NCBI RefSeq assembly: GCF_001619615.1
Contig: NZ_LQQP01000009.1
Location: 1 to 64,000 of the forward strand
Length of the DNA stretch: 64,000 bases
Direction of reading: 5' to 3'
Origin: Microbacterium sp. T32
GTDB lineage: Bacteria > Actinomycetota > Actinomycetes > Actinomycetales > Microbacteriaceae
Shown: positions 1-10,687 of the stretch, in pieces
Numbering within the stretch: the stretch's first letter is position 1
Layout of the letters: each line of letters begins with the position of its first letter
The notes under the pieces: generated by a model
Databases searched by the model: none
What the model saw: only the letters and a program-made list of their open reading frames with translations
Told to the model about the DNA's origin: nothing
Position numbers and translations under genes: made by a program

Positions 1-74
1 CACTGAGTGGTTCTCGATGTACGGTCGGGAAAACAACAATGACATTCGTTGTTGGTTTTTGAAACATCAATAGT

Positions 75-194
75 GTTTCGGCGGCCATAGCGAGAGGGAA
101 ACGCCCGGTTACATTCCGAACCCGGAAGCTAAGCCTCTCAGCGCCGATGGTACTGCAGGGGGGACCCTGTGGGAGAGTAGGACACCGCCGGACT
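75..194 (+). rRNA. rrf: 5S ribosomal RNA
   Basis: The sequence has the standard actinobacterial 5S pattern: a GTTTCGGCGG start, the conserved CCGAACCCGGAAGCTAAG internal block at about 117-134, and an ACACCGCCGGAC end that pairs with the 5' end. It is the last gene of an rRNA operon whose 23S lies left of the window. Exact ends are estimated to within a few bases. Confidence 0.95.
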
Positions 195-204
195 TCCTTT
201 CCAC

Positions 205-236
205 GAAATGGCCACCCAACGCTGGGTGGCCATTTC
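205..236 (+). terminator. Rho-independent terminator of the rRNA operon
   Basis: A perfect 14-bp stem (205-218 with 223-236) carries a 4-nt loop, 11 nt after the 5S. Its position directly behind the 5S gene makes it the rRNA operon terminator. The T tract is short, as is common in high-GC genomes. Confidence 0.85.
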
Positions 237-271
237 GCATATACGGACACATTTCCGGGGAAAGGATCGTC

Positions 272-1726
272 ATGTCGAGCGACGACTCCAACGAGCGCAA
301 CGTCAATGGAGGTCGTTCCGACGACCGTTCACGACCCGGATCGCAACGTGGGGCTTCGGGAGCAGGGCGCCCGGCTCGAGACGCGTCATCGCGTCCGTTC
401 CGTCGTGACGGAGAGCGCACCGCGCGCCCCCGCCGCGATGGTGACGATCGCGCGCCCCGGCGTGAAAGCGACAGCCCGTATCGTCCTCGCCGCGACGGCG
501 ATTCGCGCCCGACGGGTGGCGACGGTCGACCGCGTCGCGGAGACGCCCGTCCTATCCGTCGTGCCGGTGACAGCTCCGAGCGTCCACGTCGGGATGGGGA
601 CTTCCGTCCGCGTCGGGATGGCGACTCTACTGGTCGACCGCGTCGCGAGGGGGACTTCCGCCCGCGTCGGGACAGTGACTTTACGGGTCGCCCGCATCGT
701 GATGGGGACTTCCGTCCGCGTCGGGATGGCGACTCGGCAGGACGCCCCCGCCGCGACGGGGACTTCCGTCCGCGCCGTGACGGTGACTCGCGTCCGGGGC
801 GGCCGACGTCCGGTGACTCGCGTCCGTACCGCCCGCGCGCCGAGGGTGGGGACCGGCGTCCCTCCGGTGACCGGCGGCCGGGCGCCGGCGCACCCCGCCG
901 CTTCGACCGCTCCGAGGGTCGCGCGACTCGGCCCCCGCAGGATCAGCGGGAGCGTGGGCCGGTCGTCCCCGAGGACGTCACCGCCCGCGATCTTCCGGGC
1001 GCAGCGCGCAACGAGCTGAAGACTCTCAGCAAGGACAACGCCGAGAACGTCGCCCGACACCTCGTCATGGCATCCCGTCTCATCGAGGAGGATCCGCAGC
1101 TGGCGCACCAGCACGCGCTGGCGGCCTCCCGGAGCGCGGGTCGCGTCGCGATCGTTCGCGAGACCGTCGCGATCACGGCCTATGCCATCGGGGATTTCGC
1201 GCTCGCTCTTCGCGAACTGCGCACGCACCGTCGTATCTCCGGGTCCGACGAGCAGCTTCCCCTGATCGTCGACAGCGAGCGCGGTGTCGGCCGTCCCGAC
1301 CGCGCCCTCGAGGAGGGGCGTTCGGTGGACCGCTCGACGCTGCCCACCGCGGTCCGCGCGCAGCTGGCGATCGCGATGTCCGGTGCCCGCCTCGACCTCG
1401 GCGACCCGGAGCGCGCGCTGCAGGAGCTGGAGATCCCGGAGGCCGACCCGGACCGCGCCTTCGAGTGGAGCCCCGCGCTGTTCGCGGCCCGCGCCGCCGT
1501 GCTCGAGGAGCTCGGGCGCGATGACGAGGCAGCCGAGTGGTTCCGTCGCGCAGACATCGCCGCGGATGCCCTCGACGCGGCTGCCGGCGTCGCCGATCGC
1601 GAGGTCATCGTCGTCGAGGAGATCGACCTCATCGACGAGGACGGCGGCGTGGACGTGGCATCCGGCGTCGTCCCTGTCGAAGAAGCCGACGAGGACGAGG
1701 ACGGGAACGGGGACGAGACGCGATGA
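272..1726 (+). CDS. Arg/Asp-rich repeat protein with TPR-like C-terminal half
   Basis: The 484-residue protein has two parts. Residues 1 to about 235 are extremely rich in Arg, Asp, Gly, Pro and Ser and contain four tandem 18-residue repeats of the type RPRRDGDFRPRRDGDS. They look disordered and RNA-binding. Residues about 240-450 are helical and TPR-like, with alternating Ala/Leu helices, and the tail is acidic. No catalytic motif is seen. ATG 272 is chosen because the repeat-rich reading starts cleanly there. The stop overlaps the start of the HAD gene by 4 nt, so the two are probably co-transcribed. Homologues next to tlyA-type loci in this family are usually called hypothetical or TPR proteins. 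An RNA or ribosome role is inference from composition and from the position behind the rRNA operon. Confidence 0.8.
   Translation: MSSDDSNERNVNGGRSDDRSRPGSQRGASGAGRPARDASSRPFRRDGERTARPRRDGDDRAPRRESDSPYRPRRDGDSRPTGGDGRPRRGDARPIRRAGDSSERPRRDGDFRPRRDGDSTGRPRREGDFRPRRDSDFTGRPHRDGDFRPRRDGDSAGRPRRDGDFRPRRDGDSRPGRPTSGDSRPYRPRAEGGDRRPSGDRRPGAGAPRRFDRSEGRATRPPQDQRERGPVVPEDVTARDLPGAARNELKTLSKDNAENVARHLVMASRLIEEDPQLAHQHALAASRSAGRVAIVRETVAITAYAIGDFALALRELRTHRRISGSDEQLPLIVDSERGVGRPDRALEEGRSVDRSTLPTAVRAQLAIAMSGARLDLGDPERALQELEIPEADPDRAFEWSPALFAARAAVLEELGRDDEAAEWFRRADIAADALDAAAGVADREVIVVEEIDLIDEDGGVDVASGVVPVEEADEDEDGNGDETR
578..793 (+). repeat. Four tandem 54-bp coding repeats
   Basis: Units at 578-631, 632-685, 686-739 and 740-793 each encode an 18-residue Arg/Asp-rich module. 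Units differ at synonymous and a few non-synonymous sites. They lie in frame, so copy-number change would not break the gene. Confidence 0.85.
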
Positions 1727-2760
1727 TCTTCGGGCGGAGCAAGCCGGAACCGACTCCTCTGGACGGTGTCGATGTCGTGCTCGCCGACCTGGACGGCGTG
1801 GTCTACGCCGGACCGGGAGCCCTGCCGCACGCGGTGGAGGGCCTGAACCGCGCAGCCGAGGAGGGACACCGCCTCGGGTACATCACCAACAACGCGTCGC
1901 GGACGGACGCCTCGGTCGCGGAACACCTGACCTCGCTGGGGCTCCACGTCGCACCCGAGGATGTGGTGACGAGTCCGCAGGCGGCGATGCGCCTGCTCGC
2001 CGACCTCGTGCCGGCCGGCTCCACGCTGCTGGTCGTCGGGGGAGAGGGTCTCGTCGTCGAGGTCGAGAAGGCCGGCTTCGTCGTGACCCGGAGCGCCGAG
2101 GATTCTCCGGCGGCGGTGGTCCAGGGCTTCGCTCCCGAGGTGGGATGGAAGCAGCTCGCCGAGGCGGCCTATGCGCTCGCCACTCCGGTGGAAGAGGGTG
2201 GCATCCCGTGGATCGCCACGAACACCGACTGGACGATCCCGCAGGCGCGCGGGATCGCGCCGGGAAACGGCACCCTCGTGTCAGCGGTGCACACCGCCGT
2301 CGGCCGTCTGGCGACGGTCGCGGGGAAGCCCGAGCGTCCGATCTTCGACGTCGCCGTGGCGCGCACGGGCGCTCGGTCGCCGCTGTTCATCGGCGACCGA
2401 CTCGACACGGACGTGCAGGGTGCCCGCGGGGCGGAGATGAGGTCGGTGCACGTCCTCACGGGGATCGACCGACCCAAGCAGCTCCTCGCCGCGTCGCCGA
2501 ACCAGCGTCCGGACTACATCGTCGCCGACCTGCGTCAGCTGTTCGAGCCGTATCCGGCGACGATCGTCAAGGGCGCCCGCACGCGCGTCGGCGACGCGGT
2601 GGTCGAGATCGACGGCGTGGATCTGCGCATCGTCTCGGCGGGGAACCGTCAGATCGACCTCCTCCGAGCCGGAGCCGCGGCGATCTGGAACTCGGGCCGT
2701 GCGATCTTCGGGTTCCGGGTTCCGGAGCAGTTGTACGCGGACCCGTTCCGCGTGCGCTGA
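1723..2760 (+). CDS. HAD-IIA family hydrolase
   Basis: The 345-residue protein is of the p-nitrophenylphosphatase/phosphoglycolate phosphatase (NagD) type. Motif I is DLDGVVY near residues 21-27, with Asp nucleophile and acid/base. Motif II is the ITNNAS region, and the GDRLDTDVQG segment is motif IV. Cytosolic phosphomonoesterase activity is expected from the family; the substrate cannot be told. The start ATG overlaps the previous stop (ATGA), which excludes the Arg-rich upstream reading in this frame. The C-terminal ~70 residues extend beyond the usual HAD core. Confidence 0.9.
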   Translation: MIFGRSKPEPTPLDGVDVVLADLDGVVYAGPGALPHAVEGLNRAAEEGHRLGYITNNASRTDASVAEHLTSLGLHVAPEDVVTSPQAAMRLLADLVPAGSTLLVVGGEGLVVEVEKAGFVVTRSAEDSPAAVVQGFAPEVGWKQLAEAAYALATPVEEGGIPWIATNTDWTIPQARGIAPGNGTLVSAVHTAVGRLATVAGKPERPIFDVAVARTGARSPLFIGDRLDTDVQGARGAEMRSVHVLTGIDRPKQLLAASPNQRPDYIVADLRQLFEPYPATIVKGARTRVGDAVVEIDGVDLRIVSAGNRQIDLLRAGAAAIWNSGRAIFGFRVPEQLYADPFRVR

Positions 2761-2766
2761 CGCCGA

Positions 2767-2772
2767 TACGAT
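2767..2772 (+). promoter_or_regulatory. -10 element, probable leaderless promoter for the tlyA operon
   Basis: TACGAT ends 7 nt before ATG 2780, so transcription would start at or next to the start codon. No Shine-Dalgarno sequence precedes that ATG. Confidence 0.5.
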
Positions 2773-2779
2773 GGCCTCC

Positions 2780-2941
2780 ATGTCGGATGACCGCGAGACC
2801 GATGCCGACGCCGGACTGATCGACCGCCTGCGCATCATCGAGGAGCAGCCGCTGGACGCGCGCGCGGACGCCTACGCCGCCCTGCACGACGAGCTCGCGC
2901 GGCGCCTCGAATCGGGCGCGGCGACGCCGGCGGACGGATGA
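2780..2941 (+). CDS. Small conserved protein upstream of tlyA
   Basis: The acidic 53-residue protein begins MSDDRETDAD and has one predicted helix pair containing LIDRLRIIEEQPLDARADAY. It overlaps tlyA by 4 nt (ATGA), which points to translational coupling. ATG 2771 would add three residues, but 2780 fits the -10 spacing of a leaderless mRNA. Short ORFs at this place are common in Microbacteriaceae. Function is unknown. Confidence 0.7.
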   Translation: MSDDRETDADAGLIDRLRIIEEQPLDARADAYAALHDELARRLESGAATPADG

Positions 2942-3738
2942 GCGGCCGACTGGATGCCGAGCTCGCCGCACGTGGTCTCGCGCGATCGCGCACGCACGCG
3001 GCGCAGCTGATCGCCGACGGTCTTGTGACCGTCGACGGTCGCGGCGTGGTCAAGCCCTCGGTGCGGGTGGAGGACGTCGCGCGCATCGAGGTCGCCGTCG
3101 CCGACCACTACGTGAGCCGCGGTGCGCACAAGCTCGTGGCGGCACTCGACGCGTTCGACCTCGACCCGGCGGGGCGGGTCGCCGTGGATCTCGGGGCGTC
3201 AACCGGGGGCTTCACCCAGGTCCTGCGGGAGCGCGGTGCCCGGCCGGTGCTGGCCGTCGACGTGGGGCACGGGCAGTTGTCCCCAACCGTGGCGGCCGAC
3301 CCCGGGGTCGTGTCGGTCGAGGGGTATAACGTGCGGTTCATGAGCGCTGAGAACCTCGCCGCCGCGACCGGTGTCGCCGAGCGCCCGAGCGTCGTCACCG
3401 GCGATCTGTCCTTCATCTCCCTGCACCATGTCCTGCCCGCGGTCGTCGCCACGGCCGCTCCCGGCGCCGACGTCATCCTGCTGATCAAGCCGCAGTTCGA
3501 GGTCGGCCGCACCGCCGTGAAGGGCGGTCTCGTGACCGACCCGGCGCTGCGTTCGGATGCCGTCCACGGCGTTCTCTGGGCCGCGTGGGACGTGGGCCTG
3601 CGGACCGCCGGCCTCATCGCCTCGCCGATCGTCGGAACGCACGGCAACCAGGAGTACGTGGCGTGGTTCTCGGACACCCGCGGCACCGACCCCTCAGAAT
3701 GGGAGAGCACCGTGACCCGACTGACCGGAAGCCGATGA
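2938..3738 (+). CDS. tlyA: TlyA family rRNA (cytidine-2'-O)-methyltransferase
   Basis: The 266-residue protein has an N-terminal S4 RNA-binding domain (about 1-60, RLDAELAARGLARSRTHAAQ) followed by a FtsJ-like Rossmann methyltransferase. The SAM-binding segment is VDLGASTGGFTQ near residue 84. The family 2'-O-methylates 16S and 23S rRNA cytidines, and its loss gives capreomycin resistance in mycobacteria. Length and domain order are normal. It overlaps nadK by 4 nt, as in many actinobacteria. Confidence 0.93.
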   Translation: MSGRLDAELAARGLARSRTHAAQLIADGLVTVDGRGVVKPSVRVEDVARIEVAVADHYVSRGAHKLVAALDAFDLDPAGRVAVDLGASTGGFTQVLRERGARPVLAVDVGHGQLSPTVAADPGVVSVEGYNVRFMSAENLAAATGVAERPSVVTGDLSFISLHHVLPAVVATAAPGADVILLIKPQFEVGRTAVKGGLVTDPALRSDAVHGVLWAAWDVGLRTAGLIASPIVGTHGNQEYVAWFSDTRGTDPSEWESTVTRLTGSR

Positions 3739-4655
3739 CCCCCAGCGAACGCCGAATCCTGCTCGTCGTCCACGCCCGCCGCGACGACACCGTCGAAGCG
3801 GCGCAGCGCGTGCTGTCCGCCGTGCGCGCGGCGGGGGCGATTCCCGTCGTCTCCGCGGAGGACCGGCCCGAGCTCGCCGAGCGCTTGTCGCTCGACGGCG
3901 TCGAGACCCTGGGCGTCGACGTAGGTGTCGACGACCTGGAGCTGGCGATCGTCCTGGGCGGCGACGGAACGATCCTGCGCGCGGCCGAGACGGTCCGCGG
4001 TGGACGCGCGCCGATCCTCGGCATCAACATGGGCCACGTCGGCTTCCTCGCCGAGATCGAGCGGGACGACATGGACGACGCGGTACGCCGCGTCATCGAC
4101 CGCGACTACCGTGTCGAGGAGCGCCTCGCCCTCGCGGTGAAGGTGCTGGACGCCGACGATCGGGTCATCTTCGAGACGTGGGCCCTGAACGAGGCCACGG
4201 TCGAGAAGGCGAGCCGGGAGCGCATGCTCGAGGTCGTCATGGAGGTCGACGGGCGGCCCCTGTCGTCGTTCGGATGCGACGGGATCGTGATGGCGACCCC
4301 CACCGGTTCCACCGCTTACAACTTCTCCGCCGGTGGCCCCGTCATCTGGCCGACCGTCGAGGCGATCGCCGTCGTACCGCTGTCCGCGCACGCCCTGTTC
4401 GCGCGCCCGCTCGTCGTGAGCCCCGACGCCACCGTCGCGGTCGAGGTGCTCGAGCGCACGAGCGGGAGCGGCATCCTGTGGTGCGACGGTCGACGTTCGC
4501 ACGAACTGCCGCCGGGCGCGCGCGTCGTGGTGCGGCGGTCGTCGCGTCCGGTGCGTCTCGCGCGCCTCCACCCCGCCGCGTTCACCGAACGGCTGGTGCG
4601 CAAGTTCCGGCTCCCGGTGACCGGCTGGCGCGGCGCGCTGGGAGGCATGCCGTGA
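3735..4655 (+). CDS. nadK: NAD kinase
   Basis: The 306-residue enzyme makes NADP from NAD and ATP or polyphosphate. The diagnostic GGDGT motif is near residue 75, followed by NMGHVGFLAE and the NEATVEK segment that binds nicotinamide and adenine. Length is typical for actinobacterial NadK. It is flanked by ATGA and GTGA overlaps with tlyA and recN, so the three are one transcription unit. ATG 3735 is fixed by that overlap. Confidence 0.95.
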   Translation: MTPSERRILLVVHARRDDTVEAAQRVLSAVRAAGAIPVVSAEDRPELAERLSLDGVETLGVDVGVDDLELAIVLGGDGTILRAAETVRGGRAPILGINMGHVGFLAEIERDDMDDAVRRVIDRDYRVEERLALAVKVLDADDRVIFETWALNEATVEKASRERMLEVVMEVDGRPLSSFGCDGIVMATPTGSTAYNFSAGGPVIWPTVEAIAVVPLSAHALFARPLVVSPDATVAVEVLERTSGSGILWCDGRRSHELPPGARVVVRRSSRPVRLARLHPAAFTERLVRKFRLPVTGWRGALGGMP

Positions 4656-6352
4656 TCGAGGAGATGCGGCTGCGCGATCTCGGGGTGATCGCCGACGCGA
4701 CGCTGCCGATCGGACGCGGCTTCACCGCCATCACCGGCGAGACCGGCGCGGGGAAGACCATGGTCGTCACCGGTCTCGGCCTGCTGCTCGGACAGCGCGC
4801 CGATTCGGGCGCCGTTCGCTCGGGTGCGGCCCAGGCCGCGGTCGAGGGCGTGTGGCTCGTCCCCGAGGACGGGCCCGTCGCGGCGCGCGTGCGGGAGGCC
4901 GGGGGAGACGTCGAGCCCCTCGGTGACGGCGCCGCGGAGTTGTATCTCGGGCGCACGGTCTCGAGCGAAGGCCGCGGCCGCGCGACCGTGGGCGGCCGCA
5001 CGGCGCCGGCGGGCGTGCTCGCCGACCTCGCGGACGACCTGGTCGTGGTGCACGGGCAATCCGATCAGTTGCGGTTGCGCTCGGCATCCGCTCAGCGCGA
5101 TGCGCTCGACCGCTTCGGCGGCGATCCCGTGACGACCGCCCGTGCCGCGTACCGTGCGGCCTGGGACGCCTTCCGAGCGCTGGATGCCGAGCTCTCGACG
5201 CTCACGGCCGACCGCGACGACCGTGCGCGTGAGGCGGAGGAGCTGCGGGCCGCGATCGCGGAGATCGAGGCGGCCGCGCCGATCGCCGGCGAGGAGGAGG
5301 AGCTCGAGCGCCGCGCGGAGCGTCTGGCGAACGCCGAAGAGCTCCGAATCGCCGCCGTCAGCGCTCACGCCGTGCTCTCCAGCGACGACGACACCCCCGA
5401 CATCGTGACGTTGCTCGCCGAGGCCCGCAGGGCGCTCGAGCGCGTCTCCGGCAGCGATGCCGAACTCGCGGCGATCGGCGAGCAGGTGGCCGACCTCGGG
5501 TACCGCGCAACGGATGTCTCCGTCGCCCTGTCGGGGTACCTCGCGGACCTCGACGAATCGGGGCCGCACGAGCTGGCCGCGGTGGACGAGCGGCGCGGGG
5601 TCCTGGCCGGGCTCGCGCGTGCCCACGGATCGGTGGATGCCGCGATCGCGCTGCTCGAGACCGGGTCGGCCCGGCTGCTCGAACTCGACGACGACGGCGA
5701 CCGCATCGAGCGGCTCGGCGCGCAGCGTGACGACGCCGCCGCGGAACTGGATGCCGCGGCGGAGGCGCTCACTGCAGCGCGGATCGAGGCTGCGGCGCGG
5801 CTCGGGGCGGCCGTCACGGAAGAGCTGCACGCCCTGGCCCTGCCCGACGCGAAGCTCACCGTCGCGGTGACGCCGTCGCCGACGCCCGGGTCGCACGGGC
5901 GCGACGACGTCGCGATCCTGCTGGCCCCGCACCCGGGCGCCGACCCGCGGCCCGTATCGCGCGGGGCCTCCGGCGGCGAGCTCAGCCGCGTGATGCTCGC
6001 GATCGAGGTCGTCATCGCCGGCGTCGACCCCGTGCCGACGTTCGTCTTCGACGAGGTGGATGCCGGGATCGGCGGCGCCGCGGCGATCGAAGTCGGGCGG
6101 CGACTCGCCCGGCTGGCGGAGTCCTCGCAGGTGATCGCGGTCACGCACCTCGCGCAGGTCGCGGCTTTCGCCGGCAACCATCTCACCGTCGTGAAGGGGA
6201 ACGACGGCGCGGTGACGGCATCCAGTGTCCGCCGGCTCGAGGGCGCAGAACGGGAAGCCGAGATGGCGCGTCTGCTGTCGGGACTGAGCGATTCCGAGGC
6301 GGCTCTCACCCACGCGCGAGAGCTGCTGGAGACCGGCCGCTCGGTGCGCTGA
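4652..6352 (+). CDS. recN: DNA repair protein RecN
   Basis: The 566-residue SMC-like ATPase acts in double-strand break repair. The N-terminal Walker A is GETGAGKT at about residues 29-36. The middle is a long Ala/Glu/Arg coiled coil. The C-terminal signature is SGGELSRV, with Walker B FDEVDAGIGG. GTG 4652 overlaps the nadK stop (GTGA) and places the conserved IEEMRLRDLGVI at the N-terminus. Confidence 0.95.
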   Translation: MIEEMRLRDLGVIADATLPIGRGFTAITGETGAGKTMVVTGLGLLLGQRADSGAVRSGAAQAAVEGVWLVPEDGPVAARVREAGGDVEPLGDGAAELYLGRTVSSEGRGRATVGGRTAPAGVLADLADDLVVVHGQSDQLRLRSASAQRDALDRFGGDPVTTARAAYRAAWDAFRALDAELSTLTADRDDRAREAEELRAAIAEIEAAAPIAGEEEELERRAERLANAEELRIAAVSAHAVLSSDDDTPDIVTLLAEARRALERVSGSDAELAAIGEQVADLGYRATDVSVALSGYLADLDESGPHELAAVDERRGVLAGLARAHGSVDAAIALLETGSARLLELDDDGDRIERLGAQRDDAAAELDAAAEALTAARIEAAARLGAAVTEELHALALPDAKLTVAVTPSPTPGSHGRDDVAILLAPHPGADPRPVSRGASGGELSRVMLAIEVVIAGVDPVPTFVFDEVDAGIGGAAAIEVGRRLARLAESSQVIAVTHLAQVAAFAGNHLTVVKGNDGAVTASSVRRLEGAEREAEMARLLSGLSDSEAALTHARELLETGRSVR

Positions 6353-8194
<1,842 letters not shown>

Positions 8195-8195
8195 C

Positions 8196-8774
8196 ATGGA
8201 GTCGCTGCGTGACGAGCCCGTCGACCTGGAGGTCGTCGCCAGCGACCTCGTGTACCAGGGAGCGGTGTGGGACGTCCGGTCCGACACCGTGCAGTACGGC
8301 GACGGCGAGATGACCCGTCAGTACGTCGAGCACCCGGGCGCCGCCGCCGTCGTCGCCCTGGACGACGACGGCCGGGTCGTGCTCATCCAGCAGTACCGGC
8401 AGCCCATCAAGGAGCGCGACTGGGAGATCCCGGCGGGCCTCCTCGATGTCGCGGGGGAGCCGCCGATCGAGACGGCGAAGCGCGAGCTGAGCGAAGAGGT
8501 CGACCTCGCGGCCGAGCGGTGGCAGCACCTCGTCTCGATCCACACCACCCCCGGCGGCAACGACGAGGTCGTCCACCTCTTCCTCGCGCGCGGCCTCTCC
8601 GACGTCGAGACGGACTACGAGCGTGAGCACGAGGAGTCCGACATGCGCGTCGAGCGCGTGCCCCTGGCCGATGTGATCGACGGAGTGCTCGCCGGACGTC
8701 TGCGCAACGGCATCCTGGCCACCGGCGTGCTGGCGGCCGCCGAGGTGCTGCGCCGCGAGGCCGCGTCGGCGTGA
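8196..8774 (+). CDS. NUDIX hydrolase, ADP-ribose pyrophosphatase type
   Basis: The 192-residue protein has the Nudix box from about residue 88 ([21 protein letters not shown]), which binds Mg2+ and pyrophosphate. The [17 protein letters not shown] segment before it is typical of ADP-ribose pyrophosphatases. A GAGGAGGA ribosome site sits just before ATG 8196. It lies between pyrG and xerD with almost no spacer, a conserved actinobacterial order. Hydrolysis of ADP-ribose to AMP and ribose-5-phosphate is inferred from the family. Confidence 0.88.
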   Translation: MESLRDEPVDLEVVASDLVYQGAVWDVRSDTVQYGDGEMTRQYVEHPGAAAVVALDDDGRVVLIQQYRQPIKERDWEIPAGLLDVAGEPPIETAKRELSEEVDLAAERWQHLVSIHTTPGGNDEVVHLFLARGLSDVETDYEREHEESDMRVERVPLADVIDGVLAGRLRNGILATGVLAAAEVLRREAASA

Positions 8775-8775
8775 C

Positions 8776-9705
8776 GTGAAGCTCGAGCGTGCCGTCGAGA
8801 CGTACCTGCGACACGTCGCGCTCGAGCGCGGGCTGTCCGACCACACCGTCGCCGCGTACCGGCGCGACCTGGGGATCTACACGGCCTGGCTCACCGAGCG
8901 GGGCATCGACGACACGGATGCCGTGACCTCGGCGCTCGTCGCGGAGTTCGCCGCCGAGCGCGCCGGCGCTGAACCGCCGCCCGCGGCGTCGTCGCTCGCG
9001 CGGCTGCAGTCGTCGGTGCGTGGGCTCCACCGGTTCCTCGTGCGCGAGGGGCGGTCCGACGACGACCCGAGCGGGCGGCTGCGTCCGCCCAAGGCACCGC
9101 GACGGCTCCCCAAGGCCCTGTCGATCGGGCAGGTCGAACGGTTGCTGGATGCCGCCGGCCCCGCGCCGGGCTCGGCGGATGCGACCGCCGCGGATCCGTC
9201 CGCCGTCCGCGACCGTGCCCTGCTGGAGCTGCTGTACGCCACCGGCGCGCGCGTCTCGGAGATCGTGCAGCTCGACGTCGACGACACCGCGCACGGCGAC
9301 GTCCTGCGGGTGCGGGGCAAGGGCGCGAAGGAGCGGATCGTCCCGGTCGGCTCGTACGCCCGCGCCGCGGTGGAGGCGTACCTCACGCGGGTCCGGCCTG
9401 CCTGGGCGGCCAAGGGCCGGGCCACACCGCGACTCTTCCTCGGCGTCCGCGGGGCGCCACTGTCGCGCCAGAGCGCGTGGCTGATCATCCAGGCCGCCGC
9501 CGAGCGGGCGGGGCTCACCGCGCACGTCTCGCCCCACACGCTCCGCCACTCCTTCGCGACGCATCTGCTGCAGGGCGGCGCGGACGTCCGCGTGGTACAG
9601 GAACTCCTCGGGCACGCCTCGGTGGCCACGACGCAGATCTACACGCACGTCTCGGTCGACGCTCTCCGCGACGTGTACGCCACGGCACACCCGCGGGCGC
9701 GGTGA
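8776..9705 (+). CDS. xerD: Site-specific tyrosine recombinase XerD
   Basis: The 309-residue protein has an N-terminal SAM-like core-binding domain (about 1-90) and a C-terminal catalytic domain. Catalytic residues are visible: Arg in ATGARVSEI, the [13 protein letters not shown] block (His and Arg), a His in [11 protein letters not shown], and the Tyr nucleophile in IYTHV. XerD with XerC resolves chromosome dimers at dif. The GTG start follows the NUDIX stop by 1 nt. Context with parA and scpAB supports a segregation role rather than a phage integrase. Confidence 0.93.
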   Translation: MKLERAVETYLRHVALERGLSDHTVAAYRRDLGIYTAWLTERGIDDTDAVTSALVAEFAAERAGAEPPPAASSLARLQSSVRGLHRFLVREGRSDDDPSGRLRPPKAPRRLPKALSIGQVERLLDAAGPAPGSADATAADPSAVRDRALLELLYATGARVSEIVQLDVDDTAHGDVLRVRGKGAKERIVPVGSYARAAVEAYLTRVRPAWAAKGRATPRLFLGVRGAPLSRQSAWLIIQAAAERAGLTAHVSPHTLRHSFATHLLQGGADVRVVQELLGHASVATTQIYTHVSVDALRDVYATAHPRAR

Positions 9706-9768
9706 GCGTGGGCGGCCCGGAAGGCCGTGCGTACCGCGTGGTCTCCCGGCGGGCGGCGGGCCGGCGAG

Positions 9769-9774
9769 TAGACT
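9769..9774 (+). promoter_or_regulatory. -10 element upstream of parA
   Basis: TAGACT lies 10 nt before ATG 9785, giving a leader of only a few bases. No ribosome site is seen before the ATG. Confidence 0.45.
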
Positions 9775-9784
9775 CGACCCCGTT

Positions 9785-10687
9785 ATGACGAAGGCGGGAG
9801 ACTCGGTGTCGGCGAGCACGAAGGGGACGGCGAACAGCGCGGACGAGGTCATTCTCGGACCCACCGGACGGCCGTATCGCGGATTCCCGACGCCCGCGAA
9901 GCTCGACAGCCACGGGCCCGCGCGCATCATCGCCCTGTGCAACCAGAAGGGCGGCGTCGGTAAGACGACGACCACCATCAACCTCGCGGCTTCGCTCGCG
10001 GGCTACGGCCGCCGCGTGCTCGCCGTGGACTTCGACCCGCAGGGTGCGCTGTCGGCGGGTCTCGGCATCCAGACGCACGACGTCCCGACCATCTACGACC
10101 TGCTGCTCGACACCAAGCGCGACCCGCGCGAGGCGATCGTGCACACGCGCGTCGAGGGCCTCGATCTGATCCCGGCCAACATCGACCTGTCGGCCGCCGA
10201 AGTGCACCTCGTCAACGAGGTCGCGCGCGAGACGATCCTCGCCCGGGTGCTCCGCAAGGTCGCCGCCGACTACGACGTCGTGCTCGTGGACTGCCAGCCG
10301 TCGCTCGGCCTCCTCACCGTCAACGCGCTCACCGCCGCGCATGGCGTGCTGATCCCGCTCGAGTGCGAGTTCTTCGCGCTGCGCGGTGTCGCGCTCCTCA
10401 TCGAGACGATCGACAAGGTCCGTGATCGCCTCAACCCCGCGATCGAACTCGACGGGGTCCTGGCCACGATGTACGACCCGCGCACGCTGCACTCGCGCGA
10501 GGTGCTGGAGCGCGTGGTCGAGGCGTTCGGCGACGACGTCCTCGAAACGGTCATCGGGCGCACGGTGAAGTTCCCGGATGCCTCGGTCTCGGGCATGCCG
10601 ATCACGGAGTTCGCGCCCGAGCACGCCGCCGCGCAGGCCTACATGCGGTTGGCGCGGGAGCTGGTCGCCCGTGGCGCCGTCGCCTGA
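9785..10687 (+). CDS. ParA/Soj family ATPase
   Basis: The 300-residue deviant Walker A ATPase has NQKGGVGKTTTTINLA at about residues 54-69. The DFDPQG and LVDCQPSLG segments are Walker A' and B. Family members bind DNA non-specifically and move chromosomal or other cargo. No parB lies nearby, so this is the second, scpAB-linked ParA of actinobacteria rather than the origin-proximal one. The first 35 residues are a variable extension. The 3' end overlaps scpA by 17 nt. Confidence 0.9.
   Translation: MTKAGDSVSASTKGTANSADEVILGPTGRPYRGFPTPAKLDSHGPARIIALCNQKGGVGKTTTTINLAASLAGYGRRVLAVDFDPQGALSAGLGIQTHDVPTIYDLLLDTKRDPREAIVHTRVEGLDLIPANIDLSAAEVHLVNEVARETILARVLRKVAADYDVVLVDCQPSLGLLTVNALTAAHGVLIPLECEFFALRGVALLIETIDKVRDRLNPAIELDGVLATMYDPRTLHSREVLERVVEAFGDDVLETVIGRTVKFPDASVSGMPITEFAPEHAAAQAYMRLARELVARGAVA

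Noticed and set aside
109-420. Open frames on both strands across the 5S rRNA and its terminator
   Set aside because: They overlap a clear 5S gene and its hairpin and have no ribosome site or protein-like composition.
578-793. Short regular repeats that could suggest a CRISPR array
   Set aside because: The repeats are contiguous 54-bp coding units without spacers and keep an 18-residue frame.
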